NCBI GenBank assembly: GCA_946408345.1
Contig: CAMJRR010000023.1
Location: 1-40,397 of the forward strand
Direction: 5' to 3'
DNA from: an uncultured Bacteroidales bacterium
GTDB lineage: Bacteria; Bacteroidota; Bacteroidia; Bacteroidales; F082
Length of the DNA stretch: 40,397 bases
Every line of letters starts with the position of its first letter. Position 1 is the first letter of the stretch. Of the stretch, positions 7,502 through 13,514 are shown piece by piece. Made by a program: the position numbers and the translations under genes. Below the pieces are notes generated by a model. That model searched no databases. It worked only from the letters and a program-made list of their open reading frames with translations, and was not told where the DNA came from.

Positions 7502-8919
7502 GCTTGCATCTCAAATACCACCGCATGCGGCATCTCGAAACTGTTAGGAAAGTCAATGCGGTAACGACCATCAGCCTCCTTGCGAAGGGTGGCTTTTTTG
7601 TTGCAACCTAACACCTTGATTTTACCCATCTTCAGGCCTGCAGACGACCCGTCTGCAGGAATAGGAAAATCAAACCAATAGGTCTCAGGCACAGGACTTT
7701 CCTGTTCGTCCAAGAGAAAAATACCATAGACTTTGTCGCCCTTCTGTGTGAAGCGGAACTTGCCGTAGGTGAAGGGATAGATGGGGCGCGTGCCATAGAT
7801 AGCTTCGCCGTTCACCTGCATCCACTCGCCGATTTCCTTCATGCGGAGCAGAGCGGTGTCGGGCAGGTTGCCATCGGCATCAGGACCCACATTGAGGAGG
7901 AAATTGCCGCCTTTGGCCACGATGTCGCAAAGCAGGTGGATGAGTTTGTTGGTGCTTTTGTAGGTGTCGGTCGAGACATACGACCACGAGTTGCCCATCG
8001 ACATGCAAGTTTCCCAAGGGTAGGGCAGGAGCGAGTCGGGGACTTGTTGTTCTGGGGTTTGGTAATTTTCATATTTGCCACCTACCGAGCGGTCCACGAT
8101 GATGAGGTCAGGGTTGTTTTCGCGTGCTATGGAGGCTACTTCTTCCATATTAATATCTTGGATGTAGCCTTGGCAGCCCAGCCAAGGGCGCGTTTCTTCG
8201 TTCACGCTCCATTCGGGACGCACCCAGCCGCCGTCGAGCCATAGGATGTCGATGTCACCGTAGTTGTGGGTAAGTTCGCGTATCTGTCTGTGGGTAAATT
8301 GTTTGTATTTCTCAAAACGCTCGGGCATGTTGGTCGGGTCGTAGTTGACATTGCGGTCGGGCGTGGCCCATTCGTGTGCCCAGTAGTCGTCGCAATGCCA
8401 GTCGGGTTTGGAGAAGTAGAGTCCGGTCCAAAGGCCTTTGTCGCGGAAGGCTTTCACCACCTCGCCTGTGATGTCAGCTTTGGGATTTTTGGAAAACGGA
8501 CAACTTGGGTCGACGGTGGAGTAGGAGGTCTCCTTGGTGTCGAACATGCAGAAACCGTCATGGTGCTTTGTGGTGAAGACGACATATTTCATGCCCGTGT
8601 TTTTGGCGGCTTCAGCCCATTTTGTGGGGTCGAAGTGTTGCGGGTTGAAGGTTTTGTTAAGGTTTTGGTAATCAGTCTTGTATTGGTAATAATCTGCGCC
8701 ATTTCTGTTGATCCAAGGCTCGTTGCAGATGGACCACGACTCCACCACCTCCCATTGGGCATAGATGCCCCAATGCATCATGAAGCCAAACTTCAGGTCT
8801 TGCCATTGGCTGATGCGGTTGGTGATAATAGGATCGGTTTCGGGGAGTTGGTCGTCGGTTTGGGCGAGGGCGGTCATGCAAACAAGGCATAACAGCATGG
8901 AGAAAAAGCACTTTTTCAT
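7495..8919 (-). CDS. Secreted alpha-L-fucosidase, GH29
   Basis: 474 residues. A signal peptide (1-20, cleavage after ALA-Q) precedes a single GH29 (beta/alpha)8 domain. Diagnostic segments are KFGFMMHWGIYA (43-54), TTKHHDGFCMFDT (116-128) with the substrate-binding His pair, and DILWLDGGW (224-232), whose Asp229 is the expected nucleophile. Glu288 in NYQTPEQQ lies where the acid/base of this subgroup is expected. The enzyme removes terminal alpha-L-fucose from host or plant glycans and acts in the periplasm or at the outer membrane. No T9SS domain, SusC/SusD pair or other glycosidase is adjacent, so this is a lone enzyme rather than part of a visible polysaccharide locus. Confidence 0.95.
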   Translation of the reverse strand: MKKCFFSMLLCLVCMTALAQTDDQLPETDPIITNRISQWQDLKFGFMMHWGIYAQWEVVESWSICNEPWINRNGADYYQYKTDYQNLNKTFNPQHFDPTKWAEAAKNTGMKYVVFTTKHHDGFCMFDTKETSYSTVDPSCPFSKNPKADITGEVVKAFRDKGLWTGLYFSKPDWHCDDYWAHEWATPDRNVNYDPTNMPERFEKYKQFTHRQIRELTHNYGDIDILWLDGGWVRPEWSVNEETRPWLGCQGYIQDINMEEVASIARENNPDLIIVDRSVGGKYENYQTPEQQVPDSLLPYPWETCMSMGNSWSYVSTDTYKSTNKLIHLLCDIVAKGGNFLLNVGPDADGNLPDTALLRMKEIGEWMQVNGEAIYGTRPIYPFTYGKFRFTQKGDKVYGIFLLDEQESPVPETYWFDFPIPADGSSAGLKMGKIKVLGCNKKATLRKEADGRYRIDFPNSFEMPHAVVFEMQAK

Positions 8920-8939
8920 GGTCGATCAGTTTTATCGTG

Positions 8940-8947
8940 CAAAGGTA
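8940..8947 (-). promoter_or_regulatory. -7 element of the fucosidase gene
   Basis: The minus strand reads TACCTTTG, 20 bases before the start codon. The region where the -33 element should be is occupied by the palindrome 8961-8988. Confidence 0.65.
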
Positions 8948-8960
8948 GAAAAAATGAGCC

Positions 8961-8988
8961 TCAAATTTATTATTGATAATAAATTTGA
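8961..8988. promoter_or_regulatory. Perfect 13-bp-arm palindrome between divergent promoters (candidate operator)
   Basis: TCAAATTTATTAT, a 2-base spacer and its exact reverse complement. It sits between the minus-strand -7 element of the fucosidase gene (8940-8947) and the plus-strand -7 element of darT (8990-8997), covering the -33 region of both. Its size and symmetry fit a dimeric repressor or autoregulator site. It is not followed by a T-run on either strand, so a terminator role is unlikely. Confidence 0.6.
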
Positions 8989-8989
8989 T

Positions 8990-8997
8990 TACTTTTG
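8990..8997 (+). promoter_or_regulatory. -7 element of darT
   Basis: TACTTTTG, a full TAnnTTTG match, 22 bases before the chosen darT ATG at 9020 and touching the palindrome 8961-8988. Confidence 0.6.
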
Positions 8998-9019
8998 CTC
9001 GGTAAATTGGGATAAATGT

Positions 9020-9811
9020 ATGGACGGAAAATCGCAAACGCCGCAAGATGAACGGATAAAGATACTGCAATTACTTATGCCTGAGGTGTTTGACGAAGAT
9101 GACGACCAATTTCAAAACCGTTACTGCCTTGCAAATGAGAGAGAAAGGGATAGAATTTATGACGATATGAAAATGATGACTATAGATAACATATTCTTGT
9201 ACAGAATGACTCATATTGAGAATATTCCACATATTCTTCGATATGGTATAGTACATCATTCTTCACCAAATCGTAATCCGAACTTTGTTTCTATTGGAGA
9301 CAGAAGTTTGATTGACTTTAGAAGTACAAAGACGGTAAATGTAGCTGATCACGGTCTTGTTTTAGGAGATTTCATTCCGTTTTATTTTGGTGTGCGGATG
9401 CCGATGTTGTATGTAATTCAGCGGGGAGGTAATTATGTTGAGAAAGCAAGGAAAGCAGAGGAGATAGTATATGTGGTAGTTCCATTGAAAATGATTGCTG
9501 AAAGCAATTTGTTGTTCTATTTCTCTAACGGCCATGCGACAGATTCTCTTACAACGTTTTATGATAGGACTAGTATTGTTGACTTGCCTTCAATTATTGA
9601 TTGGAACGCCGTCAAATCCAAATATTGGTCAGGTGATGGTATAGAGACGGATATTAAGCGGCGTAAACAAGCGGAATTTTTGGTGAAACAAGATTTGTCT
9701 CCCGATTTTATAGTTGGTTTTGTTTGTTATAATGAAAAGGCAAAAAATCAATTGATTACTTATGGTATTGATGGACAAAGAATTAAAGTATTTCCTAATG
9801 CATATTATTGA
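9020..9811 (+). CDS. darT: DarT-type DNA ADP-ribosyltransferase toxin (formerly DUF4433)
   Basis: 263 residues. The start is the first ATG after the -7 element; the longer open frame back to 8765 runs antisense through the fucosidase gene. The DarT core begins at about residue 59: YRMTHIENIPHILRYGI (His65, NAD-binding), IDFRSTKTV (Arg101 region), LGDFIPFYFGVRMPMLY (115-131), and the catalytic-Glu helix RRKQAEFLV (Glu219). DarT enzymes transfer ADP-ribose from NAD+ onto single-stranded DNA bases, blocking replication; DarTG systems act as toxin-antitoxin and anti-phage modules. An unusual ~58-residue N-terminal extension precedes the core. The stop is 2 bases before the darG ATG, indicating tight cotranscription. 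The base composition is clearly AT-richer than the flanking genes. Confidence 0.92.
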   Translation: MDGKSQTPQDERIKILQLLMPEVFDEDDDQFQNRYCLANERERDRIYDDMKMMTIDNIFLYRMTHIENIPHILRYGIVHHSSPNRNPNFVSIGDRSLIDFRSTKTVNVADHGLVLGDFIPFYFGVRMPMLYVIQRGGNYVEKARKAEEIVYVVVPLKMIAESNLLFYFSNGHATDSLTTFYDRTSIVDLPSIIDWNAVKSKYWSGDGIETDIKRRKQAEFLVKQDLSPDFIVGFVCYNEKAKNQLITYGIDGQRIKVFPNAYY

Positions 9812-9813
9812 TT

Positions 9814-10851
9814 ATGATACATTATCTTGAAGGGAACATATTAGAATCAAAAGCAATGGCCTTGGTAAACACCGTTAATCTTGTGGGTGTTATGGGTAAA
9901 GGCATTGCTTTGCAGTTCAAAAAGCAATTTCCCGAAAACTTTAAACTATATCAGAAAGCCTGCAAAGAAAATGCAATCGGTATAGGCAGATTGTTTGTCA
10001 CAAAAGAGCAAACCGTATTTGGAGTGAAAACAATCATTAATTTCCCTACTAAAACAGATTGGCGCAAACCATCGGAATATTCTTACATAGAAAAGGGCTT
10101 GGACGATCTTGTTCGCATAATTGACGAATACAATATCCAAAGTATAGCGATACCACCTTTGGGTTCAGGAAACGGTGGCCTTAATTGGGAGATCGTAAAG
10201 ACAATGATTGAGGACAAATTGGCATTATTGCAAATAGAGATTATGGTGTATGAGCCAAATGCCCATATTGTTGAGAGAATGAAATCGGAAAGAGTCAAGT
10301 TGACGCCAGCGAGAGCATTGCTATTGTATGTTTTGTTTGATTTGGTGAGGCACGGGGAATATGTTTCCGAGTTCTCAAGTGAGAAAATTTGTTATTTTTT
10401 GCAAAGGTTTGGCGCTGAGAATCTTTTCAAACTGAAGTACGTACCTAATTACTATGGGCCATATTCAGGGAAGGTGAGATATGTGTTGAATGCATTGAAC
10501 GGAAGTTACATTATGGGTTATAGTGATATGGATAAGAAGCCGTTTGAATCGTTATCTTTGGTTGTTGATTCTTTCGATGAAATTGAAACCTTTATCGAAA
10601 GTGATGATAATCTCAAAGATATTGCAAGAAAAACAAAGACTTTTTTGGATGGATTTTATTCTGATTTTGGTTTGGAGTTACTCTCTTCTATTGATTATTT
10701 GATGTGTCAATATGGTACTATTTCTGTTGATGAGATTTACAACCACTTATCTCAATGGAGTCATCGAAAAGGAAAAATTTTCAATGATCATAGGTTCATT
10801 GAAATTGCCAGAAAACATTTATTAGAAAGTGGTTTTACTTATTCCAATTAG
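9814..10851 (+). CDS. darG: DarG macrodomain antitoxin (DNA ADP-ribosyl glycohydrolase)
   Basis: 345 residues from ATG at 9814; a TTG two codons earlier overlaps the darT stop. The N-terminal macrodomain (1-155) has the ADP-ribose-binding loops NTVNLVGVMGKGIALQFK (19-36) and IPPLGSGNGGLNW (113-125). The segment NFPTKTDWRKPS carries Lys80, at the position I recall for the catalytic lysine of DarG. The C-terminal domain (165-345), containing YVPNYYGPYSGKVRYVLNAL, matches the DarG C-terminal region thought to bind and neutralise DarT directly. The protein removes ADP-ribose from DNA and so reverses DarT. It is in an operon with darT. Confidence 0.93.
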   Translation: MIHYLEGNILESKAMALVNTVNLVGVMGKGIALQFKKQFPENFKLYQKACKENAIGIGRLFVTKEQTVFGVKTIINFPTKTDWRKPSEYSYIEKGLDDLVRIIDEYNIQSIAIPPLGSGNGGLNWEIVKTMIEDKLALLQIEIMVYEPNAHIVERMKSERVKLTPARALLLYVLFDLVRHGEYVSEFSSEKICYFLQRFGAENLFKLKYVPNYYGPYSGKVRYVLNALNGSYIMGYSDMDKKPFESLSLVVDSFDEIETFIESDDNLKDIARKTKTFLDGFYSDFGLELLSSIDYLMCQYGTISVDEIYNHLSQWSHRKGKIFNDHRFIEIARKHLLESGFTYSN

Positions 10852-10921
10852 TCCATGAAACTCTCCTTAGAACCCGTTTTTCACTCATTAACAGGTAATT
10901 AAGATAAAATATCAATGCGCT

Positions 10922-11881
10922 ATGAGAATAAAATACACATTTATCGATTTGTGCATAGAAATATTATCGAAGTATAATAGCCCGATGTCGCCTGATGAAA
11001 TATGGAAAAAGGCAATTGAAGATGGTTTGGCTGAAAAAATCGGCAGTGTTGGAAAAACGCCATCCGCTACTATAGGCGCAAGGCTTTATACTGATATAAA
11101 AGATAATGGAGCGAAGAGCGTTTTCGTGCAAATCTCAAAGCGTCCAGCACGGTTCATTTTACGTAATTCAGGCATTAAAGAAAAAGAAATCGAATCAGTG
11201 ATTGAAAAGAAACTGAAAAACGAAGAGAAAACTGAGTACAAGTTTAACGAAAGAGACTTACACCCTCTTTTGGCAAAATATGTCTATACCAACCCACATT
11301 TTAAATGTTATGTCAAGACTATATTTCACGAAAAATCGATAAAAAGAGCTAAAGGAGCAAACGAATGGTTGCATCCTGATTTGGTGGGTGTTTATTTCCC
11401 TTTTGGCGATTACAGCAAAGAAACGACTGATTTGCAAAAATCGTTGAATGTCAATTCGATAAAACTATTTTCTTTTGAGATGAAAAAAGAGTTGAATTAT
11501 TCCAATTTGCGAGAATGCTTTTTCCAAGCAGTTTCAAATTCATCTTGGGCAAACGAAGGGTATTTGGTGAGTCTTAGAATAGACGAGGATCCAAGTTTTA
11601 GAAATGAAATCCAAAGACTTTCCAATTCTTTTGGCATCGGAATCATTAAACTAAGTCCTGTGAACATAGAAGAGTCTGAAATTATTTGTAATGCCCATCA
11701 TAGAGAGATTATTGATTGGGATACATTAGACCGTTTGGCGGAAGATTCGCCTGATTTTAGGGCTTTCATTTCTGACATTAAAGAAGATTTGACAGTTGCA
11801 AAAGTCAAAAGCGTGTATGACAAAATCATTTCCGATGATGATTACGAGGGCTATTTGAAGAAGAAAGGAATTATATCTTGA
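10922..11881 (+). CDS. HARE-HTH domain protein with PD-(D/E)xK-like nuclease signature (COG2958/HrgA-like)
   Basis: 319 residues. Residues 5-82 form a HARE-HTH domain (MSPDEIWKKA, GKTPSATIGARLYTDI, SKRPARFILR), a DNA-binding fold often fused to restriction enzymes. Residues 148-215 carry a pattern like PD-(D/E)xK nucleases: Pro152-Asp153 in NEWLHPDLVGV, Glu186-x-Lys188 in LFSFEMKKEL, then a helix with Gln202 (CFFQAVSNSSW). I recognise it as similar to COG2958/HrgA proteins linked to restriction loci; nuclease activity is inferred, not shown. It lies 70 bases after darG with no clear promoter in between, so it is probably the third gene of the darTG unit. It shares the AT-rich composition. A strong terminator follows. 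Confidence 0.75.
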   Translation: MRIKYTFIDLCIEILSKYNSPMSPDEIWKKAIEDGLAEKIGSVGKTPSATIGARLYTDIKDNGAKSVFVQISKRPARFILRNSGIKEKEIESVIEKKLKNEEKTEYKFNERDLHPLLAKYVYTNPHFKCYVKTIFHEKSIKRAKGANEWLHPDLVGVYFPFGDYSKETTDLQKSLNVNSIKLFSFEMKKELNYSNLRECFFQAVSNSSWANEGYLVSLRIDEDPSFRNEIQRLSNSFGIGIIKLSPVNIEESEIICNAHHREIIDWDTLDRLAEDSPDFRAFISDIKEDLTVAKVKSVYDKIISDDDYEGYLKKKGIIS

Positions 11882-11916
11882 ATAAACAAATTGGTTTTAC
11901 CCAATAATTACGAAAA

Positions 11917-11959
11917 AACCACGATTCGCAGCAAACACTGCAAATCGTGGTTGGTTTTT
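11917..11959. terminator. Bidirectional terminator closing the darTG islet
   Basis: The perfect 10-bp stem AACCACGATT/AATCGTGGTT (11917-11926 and 11943-11952) has an inner GCAG/CTGC pairing. It is followed by GGTTTTT on the plus strand and by a T6 run on the minus strand. It separates the darTG operon from the convergent zeta-toxin pair. Confidence 0.88.
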
Positions 11960-11976
11960 CTATGTGATGCAGGAGA

Positions 11977-12177
11977 TTATTCCTGTTCCATCATGGCTCT
12001 GACTTCCTTGGCTTTCACGGTGTAGATGTTGCCATCGGCATCGCAGAAGCAGAAGGTGCCGTTGTGGCGGCAACGCATGGCAAGCAAACGTTGCATCGAG
12101 AGGTCGAGGCCGCTCATCAATTTCTTGGTGAAGGACGAAACTTCATTCTTCTTGGCATTCACTGTTACTGTTGTCAT
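11977..12177 (-). CDS. Small protein overlapping the zeta-toxin-like gene, candidate partner
   Basis: 66 residues from MTTVTVNAKKNEVSSFTKKL. The reading frame open further upstream lies inside the zeta-like gene and was not used. The N-terminal part is helical and basic. The middle has CRHNGTFCFCDADGNIYTVKAKE with three Cys, resembling a small beta-hairpin. The gene overlaps the last 35 bases of the upstream zeta-like gene in another frame, so translational coupling is likely. Small proteins in this position often act as antitoxins, but I recognise no antitoxin family here. The function is an inference from position only. Confidence 0.65.
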   Translation of the reverse strand: MTTVTVNAKKNEVSSFTKKLMSGLDLSMQRLLAMRCRHNGTFCFCDADGNIYTVKAKEVRAMMEQE

Positions 12178-12736
12178 ATTGTCTGATCTTTTTGAATTTT
12201 TCTTCGTTGTAAAACTTAATGGATTTGATGTTTCCTTCGGCGATGATTTCGGAGGGCATGACACTGTTGTCGATGAACAGAAAGTAGTCAACGACAGGGC
12301 AGTAGAGATGGAAAAGGTTCTTGATGCCCGCTTTGTAACGCCTGCGGATGATGCTGTCGTCCACATGATGACCGCCGTGCTTCACGCGCTCAGCCACGCG
12401 CTTGATGGCCAAGTCGGGGCTTTGCAGCCAGAAGTAAACCAAACTGGCTTTGTAGCCTTCTTCGCGTGCTTTTTTGATGAGGGCATGATAGGATTTGGCG
12501 GCCAAGGTGGTCTCGATGGCAAAGTCGGCTTTGTCAGCGATGAGGGTTTTGATGCGCGACAACATCAGGCGACCTGCGGCGACCTTGGCACCGTCGGGGT
12601 TGAGCGGTGAGAGACCCTTGGCGATTTCATCGCAGTTGACGAACTCCTTGCATTGCAAAGTCTCTGGCAAAACCGTCAGAGATGCGGTCGTCTTTCCCGC
12701 TCCGTTACAGCCTGATATGATATATAAATTCGGCAT
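12143..12736 (-). CDS. Zeta-toxin-family P-loop kinase
   Basis: 197 residues from MPNLYIISGCNGAGKTT, the usual start of this family; in-frame ATGs at 12769 and 12781 exist, but the -7 element at 12790-12797 leaves almost no leader for the latter. Walker A is GCNGAGKT (9-16), followed by FVNCDEIAKGLSP, FAIETTLAAKSY and a catalytic/lid region with Arg-rich RVAERVKHGGHHVDDSIIRRRY. This is the zeta/PezT-like layout, where the kinase phosphorylates UDP-N-acetyl sugars and blocks wall synthesis. Chromosomal zeta-like proteins of Bacteroidota are poorly studied and may have other substrates. The order is toxin-like gene first, small partner second. Confidence 0.85.
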   Translation of the reverse strand: MPNLYIISGCNGAGKTTASLTVLPETLQCKEFVNCDEIAKGLSPLNPDGAKVAAGRLMLSRIKTLIADKADFAIETTLAAKSYHALIKKAREEGYKASLVYFWLQSPDLAIKRVAERVKHGGHHVDDSIIRRRYKAGIKNLFHLYCPVVDYFLFIDNSVMPSEIIAEGNIKSIKFYNEEKFKKIRQYDNSNSECQEE

Positions 12737-12789
12737 CAAATAAAAATTCTGCTCGTTTTCAGTTGGCATAATCCGTGCCAAACTGGCGG

Positions 12790-12797
12790 CAAAGATA
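12790..12797 (-). promoter_or_regulatory. -7 element of the zeta-toxin-like pair
   Basis: The minus strand reads TATCTTTG, with TTGAC about 18-20 bases upstream acting as a plausible -33 element. It favours a start at 12769 or 12736 over 12781. Confidence 0.6.
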
Positions 12798-12928
12798 CAA
12801 CTTTTGTGAATAAGTCAACACTTTTCCACACTTTTCCACGATATTTTTTTGAATGGTTTTGGTTAACGGGTTGAAAATCAAAGAAAATACAAATCAATTA
12901 ATGTTGTCCCCAATTCGCCAAAAATTCG

Positions 12929-12936
12929 TACTTTTA
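12929..12936 (+). promoter_or_regulatory. Probable -7 element of the 12955-17562 operon
   Basis: TACTTTTA matches TAnnTTTG except the last base. It lies 18 bases before the lipoprotein ATG, with TTGT about 21 bases upstream. Confidence 0.45.
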
Positions 12937-12954
12937 CCGCCTAAAACCAAAGCA

Positions 12955-13503
12955 ATGAAGAAACACTATCTCATCGCACTGCTTTTCTTGACCATGGCGA
13001 TGCTGTCGTGCCAAAAGCCCGTGGAGTATCCCATCGAGCCGCACATCAAGTATGAGGGGTTCACCTACTTGATGAATGCTGACAGTACCTTCAGCGGCGA
13101 GGGTGTCATTTCTTTTTCCTATACCGACGGCGACGGCGATTTGGGCCTCAACGATTCCGACACTTTACCGCCTTTCGGTTTTCATGACGCACATTATTAT
13201 AATATGATGATCGATTATTTGAAATGCGTCAACGGCGAATTCGTGAAAACACCGTTACTTAGTTGGAACGTGCAGACACAGAGCTACGATACAATCACAT
13301 TCAATGCGCGTTTCAAGCGTCTCCGCGATACGGAAGAGCCGAAAGCTATCTCTGGAACGATGGATTACACCTTGCCGGTGCAGAATCCTTTCTCGCCCAA
13401 CGACACCATCAAATTCGAAATCCGCATCCTCGACCGTACTTTGCATGAAAGCAATGTGATACAAACGGATCCCATATTCACCAATCCTATGCTGAAACAA
13501 TAA
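12955..13503 (+). CDS. Lipoprotein of unknown function
   Basis: 182 residues from MKKHYLIALLFLTMAMLSCQK, a clear type II signal with lipobox MLS-C. The open frame from 12853 adds promoter sequence and was rejected. After the lipid anchor the protein contains VISFSYTDGDGDLGLNDSDT, an acidic Asp/Gly turn that could bind calcium, and then beta-rich sequence ending DRTLHESNVIQTDPI. I recognise it only as a common Bacteroidales lipoprotein with no defined role. It is separated by 11 bases from the M1 peptidase gene and is probably the first gene of that operon, so it may assist that surface enzyme. Confidence 0.82.
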   Translation: MKKHYLIALLFLTMAMLSCQKPVEYPIEPHIKYEGFTYLMNADSTFSGEGVISFSYTDGDGDLGLNDSDTLPPFGFHDAHYYNMMIDYLKCVNGEFVKTPLLSWNVQTQSYDTITFNARFKRLRDTEEPKAISGTMDYTLPVQNPFSPNDTIKFEIRILDRTLHESNVIQTDPIFTNPMLKQ

Positions 13504-13514
13504 ACACTTACGAT

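Noticed and set aside
8765..9019. 85-codon N-terminal extension of DarT
   Set aside because: It runs antisense through the fucosidase signal-peptide region and across both promoters and the palindrome.
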